Origin: Mucilaginibacter sp. 14171R-50
GTDB lineage: Bacteria; Bacteroidota; Bacteroidia; Sphingobacteriales; Sphingobacteriaceae
Assembly: GCF_010093045.1 (NCBI RefSeq)
Contig: NZ_CP048115.1
Coordinates: 62,001-126,000, forward strand
DNA length: 64,000 bases
Reading direction: 5' to 3'
Shown: positions 50,511 through 59,600 of the stretch, one piece after another
Position numbering within the stretch: position 1 is the first letter of the stretch
Layout: each line of letters begins with the position of its first letter
Position numbers and translations under genes: made by a program
The notes under the pieces: generated by a model
The model's input: the letters and a program-made list of their open reading frames with translations, nothing else
Databases searched by the model: none
What the model was told of the DNA's origin: nothing

Positions 50511-50617
50511 TATAACCGGTTTTGTAAATTGAAATTAGCGATTGTTAACCGTAAGCGCAAAGATATATTGACGCTATTGTCAAATACTTCCTGTAGTCAA
50601 CCTGCATGCCGAAACCT

Positions 50618-51172
50618 TTACAACACTTCCCATATCACCGGCCAAACGGTTTCGGCCACAACCTTATACCCTTCGGCCGAGGGGTGCAGCCTGTCCCATA
50701 AATTGAGGTGTTTAACCCCAGCCACGCCGGCCAGCAAAAAAGGCACAAAAGCCATTTGGTTATCCATTGCCAGCTTACGGTATATGCCGTTAAAGGCGAG
50801 GGCCGTATGGCCACCCAAAAATGCAGGCACCTCCATGCCCAGCAATACCAGCCTGGCTTGCGGGTACCGGGCCTTAACCCTGTTAATTATTTGCTGCAGG
50901 TTTTGTGCAATACTACCAGCCGGCGTGCCTTTGCGTAAATCGTTTATACCTAATTCAAGCACAAATACATCAACAGGTTTATTTAGCCAATAATCCAACC
51001 GGGAAAGGCCGCCTATTGTAGTATCGCCGCTAAGGCCGGCATTTATTATTTGATAGTGAAGCCCCAGGGCGTTTATTTTGTCGCCGATAAGCGCCGGGAA
51101 CGATTGGGTCGCGGCATTACCAAGCCCATAGCCCGCTGTGAGGCTATCACCAAAAAATAATATATTTTGCAT
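50618..51172 (-). CDS. SGNH hydrolase, arylesterase/TesA-like
   Basis: 184 residues. SGNH blocks: FFGDSLTAGYG (S10 nucleophile), AGLSGDTT (block II), ELGINDLRKG (block III Asn) and RLHPSAEGY (Asp just before, His). Resembles TesA/arylesterase-like proteins. The protein begins MQNILFFGDS, so there is no export signal, unlike E. coli TesA. It is followed by, and in the same transcription unit as, the short gene at 51176 (3 bases apart, upstream). Confidence 0.87.
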   Translation of the reverse strand: MQNILFFGDSLTAGYGLGNAATQSFPALIGDKINALGLHYQIINAGLSGDTTIGGLSRLDYWLNKPVDVFVLELGINDLRKGTPAGSIAQNLQQIINRVKARYPQARLVLLGMEVPAFLGGHTALAFNGIYRKLAMDNQMAFVPFLLAGVAGVKHLNLWDRLHPSAEGYKVVAETVWPVIWEVL

Positions 51173-51175
51173 GGA

Positions 51176-51541
51176 TCAGTTCCCCTCCAAATTCCACAGA
51201 CCGGGGTGGTCGCGGTAATGGCTTACGCTTTCTATAATTTCTTCTATCTCTTCTGTGGTTAGCTCATCGCGGCCGTCGGCGGTGTATGTAAACAATTTGC
51301 CCGGCTCCTCAAAAGTTATATAACCCAGGTAATTGGGGTCGAGCTTTTTTTCCAGGAGCAGTTCGCTTTCCTGGCGGTCTTCCTCTTCCACATCAAAACC
51401 CCCGTCATTATAAATATTATAAGTATAAGTTATTACCTGATGACCATTCACCCGGGCCTGCGTGTTCGGTATAACCTTTACAGGCCTGTCATTCCCCACT
51501 GTAAAGTATATAGGTATCATTGGCTGCGCTTTGGTTATCAA
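51176..51541 (-). CDS. Small acidic protein, unknown function
   Basis: 121 residues, MITKAQPMIPIYFTVGNDRP at the start, then a Gln/Glu-rich DVEEEDRQESELLLEKK segment and an acidic DGRDELTTEEIEEIIESV near the C-terminus. No signal peptide or membrane helix. Unknown; it starts the leftward pair with the arylesterase-like gene, with a 3-base gap, which suggests translational coupling. Confidence 0.6.
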   Translation of the reverse strand: MITKAQPMIPIYFTVGNDRPVKVIPNTQARVNGHQVITYTYNIYNDGGFDVEEEDRQESELLLEKKLDPNYLGYITFEEPGKLFTYTADGRDELTTEEIEEIIESVSHYRDHPGLWNLEGN

Positions 51542-51700
51542 AAAACAAATGTTGTACCAAATAAGCGCTGCGTTGCCTGTTATTTAGTAATTATAAACAT
51601 TTGTTTTAAGCCAAAACTTACCGCGTACTCAATTTTAAAGGGTGTAAATGCTTTAAAATAAACGGTTTATTATTATTTTAGGGTAGCCAACCTTAATTAA

Positions 51701-52993
51701 ATGACAAACACCGCAGCCGAACCGGCCTACTGGTCGCCATTGCGCAAGCTCTCTTTGCGCTTCTTCATGATATTTTTTATTGCGTACATTGTTTTTAACC
51801 CCAACGGCGTTTTGCCTAATATTGATAAGCTGTACGAAATTTATATTGAGCCTGTACACACGTTAGTTGTTTGGCTGGGTAAGCATGTACTGCATTTAAG
51901 TAAGCCCATAACCGTGTTTACCAATGGAAGCGGCGACACCACATACGATTATGTGCTGCTGTTTTTTTGTTTTGTTACGGCAATTGTTGGTGCAGTAATA
52001 TGGTCGGTGGCCGATAGAAAAGCCCGCAATTACAACAACTTATTTTACTGGCTTACGGTAGTTGTACGTTATTATGTAGCCATCACCATGATAACTTATG
52101 GCTGTGTAAAAATTATAAAACTGCAGTTTCCGTCGCCATCGCCCGATAGGTTGCTGCAGCCATTTGGCAATGCGTCGCCTATGGGCCTGGCCTGGACCTA
52201 CATGGGGTATTCAACCGGCTTTAACTACTTTACAGGCTTTGCCGAGTTTACATGCGGTGTGTTGCTATTTTTTCGGCGCACCGCTACACTCGGCGCTATT
52301 GTGGGGCTGGTTGTGGCGGGTAACATCATGGCTATCAACTATGCTTTTGATGTGCCTGTTAAACTGCTGTCAACCATGCTGGTGATCATGTGCCTGTATA
52401 TATTAAGCAAGGACTTTATCCGGCTTACAAATTTTTTTATCCTTAATAAACCGGCTTCGGCCGCAAATTTAGGCCGGCACACTTTTAAGAAGCGCTGGAA
52501 AAACCTTACCCTGTGCATTGTAAAGTATGTATTGGTGATATACACCGTAGTAATGAACTTTTACGGTGACGTAGAAGCAATGGACCAATATGGCGATGCC
52601 GCTAAAAAACCACCTTTATATGGCATATATAACGTGCAAAGCTTTGTACGCAATAAAGACACCATCCCGCCGCTTAAAACGGATACCACCCGATGGGATA
52701 AGCTGACTATTAGTTATGCTGGCCGGGCGAGGGTGATCATGAGCGACGATACCAGCCGGATGCACGATTTTAAGATAGATACGCTTAAACATACCATTGA
52801 TATGTACAGCTACGCTGATACTACCGGCAAAGCGCATTACACTTACAGCCAACCATCTAAAGACGTGCTGCTGCTAAAAGGTACCATGAGAACAGATTCC
52901 ATCAGTATACGGCTTAAAAAATACGACCTGAAAAATTTCAGGCTATTAAACCGGGGCTTTCACTGGATAAATGAGTATCCGTATAACCGTTAA
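51701..52993 (+). CDS. DoxX-like membrane protein
   Basis: 430 residues. Six or so hydrophobic helices in the first 240 residues with YYVAITMITYGCVKIIKLQFPSPSPDRLLQPFG and YFTGFAEFTCGVLLFFRRTATLGAI, the DoxX/TMEM-like pattern; a mostly soluble C-terminal portion follows (VRNKDTIPPLKTDTTRWDKL, ending HWINEYPYNR). The role is unknown; DoxX-type proteins appear in redox and stress settings. Followed by a bidirectional terminator. Confidence 0.75.
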   Translation: MTNTAAEPAYWSPLRKLSLRFFMIFFIAYIVFNPNGVLPNIDKLYEIYIEPVHTLVVWLGKHVLHLSKPITVFTNGSGDTTYDYVLLFFCFVTAIVGAVIWSVADRKARNYNNLFYWLTVVVRYYVAITMITYGCVKIIKLQFPSPSPDRLLQPFGNASPMGLAWTYMGYSTGFNYFTGFAEFTCGVLLFFRRTATLGAIVGLVVAGNIMAINYAFDVPVKLLSTMLVIMCLYILSKDFIRLTNFFILNKPASAANLGRHTFKKRWKNLTLCIVKYVLVIYTVVMNFYGDVEAMDQYGDAAKKPPLYGIYNVQSFVRNKDTIPPLKTDTTRWDKLTISYAGRARVIMSDDTSRMHDFKIDTLKHTIDMYSYADTTGKAHYTYSQPSKDVLLLKGTMRTDSISIRLKKYDLKNFRLLNRGFHWINEYPYNR

Positions 52994-53014
52994 CAAATTG
53001 AAGATGGTATAAAA

Positions 53015-53050
53015 AACAGAGCGGCTACCCGTATGGATAGCCGCTCTGTT
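53015..53050. terminator. Bidirectional hairpin between convergent genes
   Basis: aacagagcggcta pairs exactly with tagccgctctgtt. A-rich on the left side and modest T content on the right. Confidence 0.8.
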
Positions 53051-53074
53051 TATAACTATTAACTGATTTTATTA

Positions 53075-54532
53075 TTAGTTTACTGCGCCTGGTGTTGTGT
53101 AAGGCATCACCTGCGGGTTATAGTTAGCCCAGCCTGCGCTCCAATCCTCGGTACCAAATGCACCGCGGTAAGCTACTTTCTCAAAAAACGCATCGGCCAG
53201 TTTGGTGTCGGTAAATACCGCGCCCGATGCAGCAATTGAGCCTGCTTTTACTGTAAATATTGGTGTACCCGGCAATGCAAAGTCTGATGAGAATTTAAAC
53301 GGATCGTTTATCAAAGCATCAGCGTACTGGCTTGCGTCAAAAATGTTGGCAGCGCGCAGGGTAGCTTCAAAAATAGCCTTCTGGGTTGCGTTGTCACCTT
53401 TTACTTCGTTACCTTTTTTGTTGCTTCCGTAAATAATGTTGTTAGCAAATTTTAAACGGCCGGCTGTAAAGTTTGTTGAGGTAGCACCCGCTGTTGCAAC
53501 TTTTGAATCGTCGATATAAATACCTTCCTGGAAACCTGAGAATATGGAGTTGAAGATACTTTCGGCAGAGTTGCGGCGTATTTGCGCAGCATGCTGATAG
53601 TTAGCATTAACAGCTGGCAATGTTGCACCTGCTGATGCAGGTAATACAGGGCCTAATAAAGTCATATTAGCAAACACAGCCGAAGTTTGAGGGGTTTTAT
53701 CTGAACCCGATCCATCATTATCAGATTCAAAAGCGTTTGAACCCGATACGTCGGCAATGGTTGGATAACGTTGTGCCAAACCAAACTGAACTTTACCCGA
53801 GAAACCAAAGTCGGTATCAAAATCATCGTCAAGGCTGCCAATAGCTAATAAGTGTTTAGCGTTTACTGTACCGCCAAACCATTCGTAAGCGTCATCGCCA
53901 GAGCGGTAAACCTCTACATAATCAATAGTAGTACCGGCGCCAACGCCGCCAAAAGTAATACCGTTGATCTCGTTATCGGGCGAGAATGGGATACCTGCGT
54001 ACTCTACACGTACATATTTCAAAGTGCCTGAGTTGTCGTTAGGATCGTTACCGCCAAATTGTTTGTATTTGGCATCGTTACCTTTACCATCAAGGCCACC
54101 TTCGATATTTACGTTGTCGCCCTGGTTAACCGGCGCCTTACCCAAAAGGATAATACCGCCCCAGTCGCCGGCTGTACGTGTACCTGCAGCAAAAGATGAG
54201 GTAAATACAATAGGTTTAGCCGGTGTGCCTATGGCCGAAATTTTTGCGCCACGGGTAATTATCAATGTGCCTTTGCTTGCTTTATCACCTTTAACGATGG
54301 TGCCAGGCTCAATGGTAAGGGTTGCGCCTTCGGTAACGTATACAAAGCCTTTTAAAGTGTAGATCTTATCGGCTGTCCAGGTGGTGTTGGTAGCTATATC
54401 TCCGCTAACCTCTACGGTGTTGCCGGTTTGGGTAGGCGGGTCAACAATAGGGTCGATAATGGCATCTTTTTTACTACAAGAACTTGCCATAATAACTGCG
54501 CTAAGCGCTAAAAATAATAATGATTTTTTCAT
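53075..54532 (-). CDS. Lipoprotein with repeated beta-helix-like sequence, partner of the TonB receptor
   Basis: 485 residues. Lipobox ASSC (Cys 19; MKKSLLFLALSAVIMASSC). Short repeated strand-turn units (TWTADKIYTLKGFVYVTEGA, LTIEPGTIVKGDK, TPAKPIVFTSS, GDWGGIILLG) suggest a right-handed parallel beta-helix, with an acidic SDNDGSGSDKTP loop. Many Asp/Gly turns could bind Ca. It is downstream of and co-directional with the TonB-receptor gene, so it may be an accessory surface lipoprotein for uptake of an unknown ligand (inference). Confidence 0.75.
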   Translation of the reverse strand: MKKSLLFLALSAVIMASSCSKKDAIIDPIVDPPTQTGNTVEVSGDIATNTTWTADKIYTLKGFVYVTEGATLTIEPGTIVKGDKASKGTLIITRGAKISAIGTPAKPIVFTSSFAAGTRTAGDWGGIILLGKAPVNQGDNVNIEGGLDGKGNDAKYKQFGGNDPNDNSGTLKYVRVEYAGIPFSPDNEINGITFGGVGAGTTIDYVEVYRSGDDAYEWFGGTVNAKHLLAIGSLDDDFDTDFGFSGKVQFGLAQRYPTIADVSGSNAFESDNDGSGSDKTPQTSAVFANMTLLGPVLPASAGATLPAVNANYQHAAQIRRNSAESIFNSIFSGFQEGIYIDDSKVATAGATSTNFTAGRLKFANNIIYGSNKKGNEVKGDNATQKAIFEATLRAANIFDASQYADALINDPFKFSSDFALPGTPIFTVKAGSIAASGAVFTDTKLADAFFEKVAYRGAFGTEDWSAGWANYNPQVMPYTTPGAVN

Positions 54533-54613
54533 GCTGATATCTCTCGATTTTTTAACAAATAACGGCCGCCCGTATTAAGTAAATATTAACTGCCGTTTAA
54601 CAAATAAATATTA

Positions 54614-57391
54614 TTAAAATGTGTAATTAAATGATAATGAGTAACTTGAACCCATTGCATAATTTTTAAAAGTGGTGCCGGTACCTGATGGTGCGTATGG
54701 TTTGCCATCAAGCTGGTAAACAAAATTGTAGCGCTGGTTAAGGATGTCGCTGCCGCTAAACTTAATTTCACCGCGGCTTTTAATAACCTTGTAGCCTATC
54801 TGAAAATCCAGCATATCACGCGGTTTCTCGTAGATGCTCGAGAACCTGCCGCCGCCTGCAAAAAATATCCTTTCGCCCAGGCGGTTATAAAGCACGTTAA
54901 TTGATAGTTTGTTATTCAACTCGGTATGCTGCAGGCCCGCGTTTATTACGTAAGGCGATTGCCCAACCAACGGACGGGTCTTTTCTAAACGTGGTATACC
55001 ATCGGTAGGGTTGGTTACTTTTGAACGGTTTATAGAAAGGTTGGCATAAGCCGTGGTATTTTTAAAGAAATTGCTGCCGTTAATAAAATCAAGCGATTTG
55101 CGGGCCTCCAACTCAAAACCATACACATAAGCCGACTTAGAGTTAAAGTAGGTGATGTTGGTAGTCGAGTTCTCGTCCTGTATCAGCGGCTCAATCGCGT
55201 TCTGGAACTTTTTATAGAATGCGGATACCGAAAATATTTGCCCTGCCGAAGGATAAAATTCGTAACGCAGGTCGGCATTGTCTATTATCGTGCGCTGCAA
55301 ATCAGGGTTACCCTGCTGGTTGGCCAGCAATTCGTAATCGTAATATGAGAACAACGCAAGCTCCCTGAACTCGGGGCGCGCCACGGTACGGTAGTATGAT
55401 GCCCTTAAATTAGCTTTATCTGTTAACGCATAGGTAAAGTTTACTGATGGCAACAGATCAAGGTTATCCAGGTTAACCGCTTTGGCAGTAGGGTCTTTGG
55501 TTAGCAGGTTAAGGTCAAATTTTTCGGCCCTTAAACCGTACACCACACGCACATGATCGCCAATTTTGCTATCCAGCATGGCATAGCCAGCGCTGGTTGT
55601 ACTATTGGCGGTGTACCTGTCTGTCAGGTTTTGCAATTCATCAAGGTTGTATAAACCTGCGGCTATCACATTTGGGCCAAACAAGGTTTGTATCGGGCGC
55701 ATCCTTATCGCCTCGGCATTGGGGTCGTTGGTGTTTAGCACCAGGCCAATAAACCGGGCGTCGAAGGACCTGTCGCGGTACTGCGAGCTTACACCCAGTT
55801 TAAGCGTGCTTTGTTTAAACAGGTTTACCGGTACGTTATAATCAACCTTACCCGAGTAAATATTTTCGTTAAGGTGCGAGAACAAGCGGGCGTTCTCTTT
55901 ATTCAAGTTGGTTACCTGTGCAATAAAGTCTTCGCCGGCGTTGTGTTGCGTATAGTTTACTTTCTTTTGGTCGGGTTGGTCGTTAAGTATATTGCTGTAG
56001 CTCAGGTTCCATTTTAACTTAGAGCTTTTTTGCCCCAGGCCGTGCTCGCCCTCTAAAGTTGTTTTAAACAACGCTTTCTCTAAAAGGTCGAAAGCGTAAA
56101 AACGGTTATCGTTTGACGAGGTGCTGGTGTTGGCACCGGTACGGTTCGTAAACTGATCGTCTAAAACGCGGTTATACAAGTTTTTTAAAGTGATCTTACT
56201 TTTGCCAAAGCTGTAGGCAAAGTTTGCCAACGCCCCAATATTGGTCGAAAACTTATACTGCTGGCTGCGATAATCAAAGTTATCGTACTGTTGTATAAAG
56301 TCGGGCACAATGGTTTGCGCGTTGCGGTAAGTTAGCGCAACGGTGGTACCAAAGCGGTTTTTGTTTTCGCCTATTTCCTTTACGTTGCCAATGGTCAACT
56401 GGTAGTTTTGCGTAGGTAATGCTTTAGATGTGTAAACGTTATAATCGTTATTAAGGGTGTTGATAGCCTGTATATTCTGCTTAGCAGGCAACTGCCTTAA
56501 GGTGATCTGGCTGGTAGTCGGAAAATTGTTTGCCAGTTTGCGGGTACCATCGTCAAAACCCAAATAATCAATACCGCTGCGGTAGCCGCTTTTAAAATCT
56601 TTAAAAGTGCTTTGGGTATTGTAGCCCACACCAAGGCCTACGGTTACAAAGTTTTGGTCGGGGATATCTTTGGTCAATATCTGTACGCTGCCGCCTGCAA
56701 AATCGCCGGACATATCAGGGCTGGCGGTTTTGCTGATAACGATATTATCTACCAGGCTTGAGGGTACAATATCAAACGAGAACGCTTTACGGTTGGGCTC
56801 GGTGCTGGGCAGCGGCGCACCGTCAAGCGATGCGGTGTTATACCTGTCGCTTAAGCCGCGCACTACAACAAACTTATTATCTTGTATGGTAGCGCCGCTT
56901 ACGCGTTTAAGCACGTCGCTGGTGTTGCGGTCGGGCGATTTTTTGATCAGTTCTGACGAGATACCATCAGATATGGAAACACTGTTTTTTTGAATGGCAT
57001 ATAAAGCCCCTACCGACTCCTGGCGGTAAGTGGCGCGCACCACCACCTCTTTAAGCGCCTGCGACTCGGCCGGCGCTACGGTAATATCAAGCGGGGTATT
57101 GGCGTTTGCCTTCACCTCGATATCAGATACGGTTTTGCTTTGATAGCCAATGTAACGCACCAATATGGTGTATTTGCCCGGGGCAAGCCCGCCCAATACA
57201 TAATGGCCTTCTACATCGGTAGCGGCGGCTTTGGTGGTGCCCTCAATATTTACGGTGGCGCCAATTAAGGTCTCGCTTGTCTTCTGATCGATTATTTTGC
57301 CTGATATACGGCCGGTGCCTTGTGCAAATAAACTGCCTGCGTTAAGGCTTAAAACAATGATAATGGTTATAGCAGATAAAACTTTTTTCAC
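54614..57391 (-). CDS. TonB-dependent outer-membrane receptor with carboxypeptidase-like N-domain
   Basis: 925 residues. Signal peptide (about 1-24), carboxypeptidase-regulatory-like beta-sandwich (GRISGKIIDQKTSETLIGAT, GLAPGKYTILVRYIGYQ), plug domain (SGISSELIKKSPDRNTSDVL-like segment, ATIQDNKFVVVRGLSDRYNT, PSSLVDNIVISKTASPDMSG) and a 22-strand barrel ending YSLSFNYTF. The plug has the consensus for high-affinity import. The substrate is unknown; the co-directional beta-helix lipoprotein is the likely surface partner. An XRE-like regulator gene lies just upstream. Confidence 0.92.
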   Translation of the reverse strand: MKKVLSAITIIIVLSLNAGSLFAQGTGRISGKIIDQKTSETLIGATVNIEGTTKAAATDVEGHYVLGGLAPGKYTILVRYIGYQSKTVSDIEVKANANTPLDITVAPAESQALKEVVVRATYRQESVGALYAIQKNSVSISDGISSELIKKSPDRNTSDVLKRVSGATIQDNKFVVVRGLSDRYNTASLDGAPLPSTEPNRKAFSFDIVPSSLVDNIVISKTASPDMSGDFAGGSVQILTKDIPDQNFVTVGLGVGYNTQSTFKDFKSGYRSGIDYLGFDDGTRKLANNFPTTSQITLRQLPAKQNIQAINTLNNDYNVYTSKALPTQNYQLTIGNVKEIGENKNRFGTTVALTYRNAQTIVPDFIQQYDNFDYRSQQYKFSTNIGALANFAYSFGKSKITLKNLYNRVLDDQFTNRTGANTSTSSNDNRFYAFDLLEKALFKTTLEGEHGLGQKSSKLKWNLSYSNILNDQPDQKKVNYTQHNAGEDFIAQVTNLNKENARLFSHLNENIYSGKVDYNVPVNLFKQSTLKLGVSSQYRDRSFDARFIGLVLNTNDPNAEAIRMRPIQTLFGPNVIAAGLYNLDELQNLTDRYTANSTTSAGYAMLDSKIGDHVRVVYGLRAEKFDLNLLTKDPTAKAVNLDNLDLLPSVNFTYALTDKANLRASYYRTVARPEFRELALFSYYDYELLANQQGNPDLQRTIIDNADLRYEFYPSAGQIFSVSAFYKKFQNAIEPLIQDENSTTNITYFNSKSAYVYGFELEARKSLDFINGSNFFKNTTAYANLSINRSKVTNPTDGIPRLEKTRPLVGQSPYVINAGLQHTELNNKLSINVLYNRLGERIFFAGGGRFSSIYEKPRDMLDFQIGYKVIKSRGEIKFSGSDILNQRYNFVYQLDGKPYAPSGTGTTFKNYAMGSSYSLSFNYTF

Positions 57392-57507
57392 GTGTATTAA
57401 TTTAATACCGCAAAACTATTACCGCTATGTTAGTTGAATGTTATGCGTTTATTACCATAACAACCACTTAATATTAATAAAATGTTAACTGATTTTGGAA
57501 GCGGTTA

Positions 57508-57870
57508 TCAACCAGCTTTTTGGCGCCCGGCCACGCCTTGCTGCTTTAATTCCTGCAGTTCCAGTTCGTAGGCACGCATGCGGGCGTGCAGTATATCCAC
57601 CTCGGTACGCAGCATTTGTATCTCGGTTATCAGCTTGGCCGAATCGGGCTTGTGTATCATTTTTTCGCCCGTGCCCAGTATCAGCCACTCGGGCGAGTAC
57701 TTTAGCTGGAAACACAGTTTACGAATCAGGTAATAGCTCACATCCTGCTTTTGGTTAATAACCTTACTAATAAAACCCTGATCTACCCCAATGGCATTGG
57801 CAAGGGCCAGCTGGCCGCCATGTTCTTTAACGATAACCTTTATCCGTTTTACAACTGCTTCATCAGACAT
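57508..57870 (-). CDS. Short HTH (XRE-like) regulator with C-terminal coiled coil
   Basis: 120 residues. Residues 1-70 form an HTH domain (VVKRIKVIVKEHGGQLALAN, IGVDQGFISKVINQKQDVSY recognition region, RKLCFQLKYSPEWLILGTGE) like phage-type XRE regulators; residues about 78-110 are a coiled coil (LITEIQMLRTEVDILHARMR). It lies upstream of and in the same direction as the TonB-receptor gene, so it may regulate it, but this is inference from position only. Confidence 0.8.
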   Translation of the reverse strand: MSDEAVVKRIKVIVKEHGGQLALANAIGVDQGFISKVINQKQDVSYYLIRKLCFQLKYSPEWLILGTGEKMIHKPDSAKLITEIQMLRTEVDILHARMRAYELELQELKQQGVAGRQKAG

Positions 57871-58085
57871 GCTGCAAGTATAAACATTTTTGATAAAGCA
57901 GGCACATTTGCTTAAAAATTGCTATAGCGGCCGCCCCAACAAATGATGAAAGTTAAGGGACCGGCCTCCGGCAAACTCAATACTTTTCTGACGTGTTCGT
58001 TTGTAATAAAAAATTAAACATATCTGATACATAGGCGTTACAGTATAATACAGGACGAAATTTAATTACCTTAAAAGAATTAATT

Positions 58086-58976
58086 ATGCGTAAAAGATAT
58101 CTGATAGCCATGCTGATAGCTTGTATGGCATCTGCATGTACCAAAACACCCGAAGGTGATATTACATCACCATCAAATAACAGCCCCGCCGGTGCCGATG
58201 CGTCGGACCAGGAGTTACTGGCAAACACCGCTTCTGATGAACAAAACGAATCTGATTTTGCCACAGACGACGCTATCCCAAAAGTTTGCGTGGATAAGTT
58301 TACAAGTAGCCAGCCTATTGTATTAGATGAGGAGGATGATGAAGTAAGCAAAAAAGGCGTTTTTGTAAAAGGTACCAAGTGGCCAAAAGGCAAAACGCTT
58401 AAAGTATATTTTATAAACGGCAGCGACTTTTTACGCAACAAGGTAATTTTTTACGCCCGGAAATGGGCCAACCATACTACCCTGCATTTTGTGGTTACCA
58501 ACAAAAAGTCCGAATCGAACATACGTGTAGGCTTCAAGATCAACAAAGACCATGGTTCATGGTCATTGCTGGGTACCGACGCCGAAAAATATAAGGCTTA
58601 CCAAACCATGAATTTTGGATGGTTTAACAAACACACCGAGGATAAGGAATTTAGCCGTACCGTAGTGCACGAATTTGGCCATGCCATTGGCCTGGGCCAC
58701 GAGCAGCTAAGCCCGGTAGCTGATATCCCCTGGGATAAACCGGCGGTTTACGATTATTACACCGGCCCGCCAAACAATTGGACAAGAAAACAGGTAGACC
58801 ATAACATTTTTGATAAATATAAAAAGCACGATGTACGCAACACCAAGTTCGACCCGGAATCGATTATGCAATACCCTGTACCAAAAGAATTTACTACAGA
58901 CGGTTCGTCGATAGGTTATAATTACTACCTGAGCGATAAGGATAAAAAGTTTATCGCCAGGGTATATCCGGATTAA
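58086..58976 (+). CDS. Astacin-like metzincin zinc metalloprotease lipoprotein
   Basis: 296 residues. Lipobox ASAC (Cys 18). An acidic, low-complexity linker (about 20-90; DQELLANTASDEQNESDFAT, LDEEDDEVSKKG) separates it from the catalytic domain. Extended zinc motif HEFGHAIGLGHE at 195-206 (His 195, 199, 205, catalytic Glu 196) and the Met-turn SIMQYP, the metzincin hallmarks; the HExxHxxGxxHE form is closest to astacins and other M12A. It is an outer-membrane or surface protease, substrate unknown. Followed by a clear terminator. Confidence 0.9.
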   Translation: MRKRYLIAMLIACMASACTKTPEGDITSPSNNSPAGADASDQELLANTASDEQNESDFATDDAIPKVCVDKFTSSQPIVLDEEDDEVSKKGVFVKGTKWPKGKTLKVYFINGSDFLRNKVIFYARKWANHTTLHFVVTNKKSESNIRVGFKINKDHGSWSLLGTDAEKYKAYQTMNFGWFNKHTEDKEFSRTVVHEFGHAIGLGHEQLSPVADIPWDKPAVYDYYTGPPNNWTRKQVDHNIFDKYKKHDVRNTKFDPESIMQYPVPKEFTTDGSSIGYNYYLSDKDKKFIARVYPD

Positions 58977-58982
58977 GTAAAT

Positions 58983-59013
58983 AAAAGGGCAGACGTTCCC
59001 TGCCCTTTTATTT
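58983..59013 (+). terminator. Intrinsic terminator of the metzincin gene
   Basis: aaaagggcag, loop acgttc, ctgccctttt followed by T/A run. Confidence 0.92.
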
Positions 59014-59030
59014 TGCGAAACTTAGCTATG

Positions 59031-59291
59031 TTATCTAACAATAACTTTATTAGCGTTTTGTGCTGCCATTACTGCCCAGATAATACATCCTACCCAAGCG
59101 ATCGCGGCACCAATAATGGGGATAACGAAAAAGAGGATAACGGTAGCGAAAAACATTACCACGCCACCAAGTATCGAAGCGTACAGTAAGCCTAGCGGCC
59201 CAAATAAAAAGGCTAACAAAAATGCGGTGCCAACACTCTTTTGTTTGGCTACAATAATAATTTGCTGTTGTTGAGGATTGGTTTGTTCCAT
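59031..59291 (-). CDS. Small two-helix membrane protein, unknown function
   Basis: 86 residues: a Gln-rich N-terminal segment (NPQQQQQIIIVAKQK), then two close hydrophobic helices (FLLAFLFGPLGLLYASILGG and VVMFFATVILFFVIPIIGAA). The pattern with a charged KxK before the first helix and a GPxGLLYA segment recalls TM2-domain or YqaE-like small membrane proteins. Function unknown. Confidence 0.65.
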   Translation of the reverse strand: MEQTNPQQQQIIIVAKQKSVGTAFLLAFLFGPLGLLYASILGGVVMFFATVILFFVIPIIGAAIAWVGCIIWAVMAAQNANKVIVR

Positions 59292-59600
59292 AATTTGTGA
59301 AAGGTTTAGTTGAAGGTTTTAATAAAAATGTATTACTAATTACTGTACTACAATAGGTTATATCAAATATTATATATTAAACCAACAATTCAAAATATAA
59401 TGATATTTAATTTTCGTGCGGATACTGGGCCTTCTGTAAGCGCATTCTGCTTGCCATAGCCTGGGTTGTTATTGGTGCCATTGATGTTTACCGATGTTTT
59501 AAAGCTCATCAAACCCGTGTCACAAATTCCAATTTGCACATTCGTACATTCGCACATCTGCACATTTCGCCGTATCTTTGCGGCACCAAAATAATCATCT
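59292..59600. other. 309-base gap before pruA
   Basis: AT-rich; the last 70 bases hold a loose version of the tgcacatttgcat words (aatttgcacattcgtacatt, cgcacatctgcacattt) and the TATCTTTG box at 59573-59580. No ORF or RNA gene recognised. Confidence 0.6.
59573..59580 (+). promoter_or_regulatory. -7 box TATCTTTG for pruA
   Basis: Twenty bases before the ATG at 59601; no -33 TTG at the expected spacing. Confidence 0.5.
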
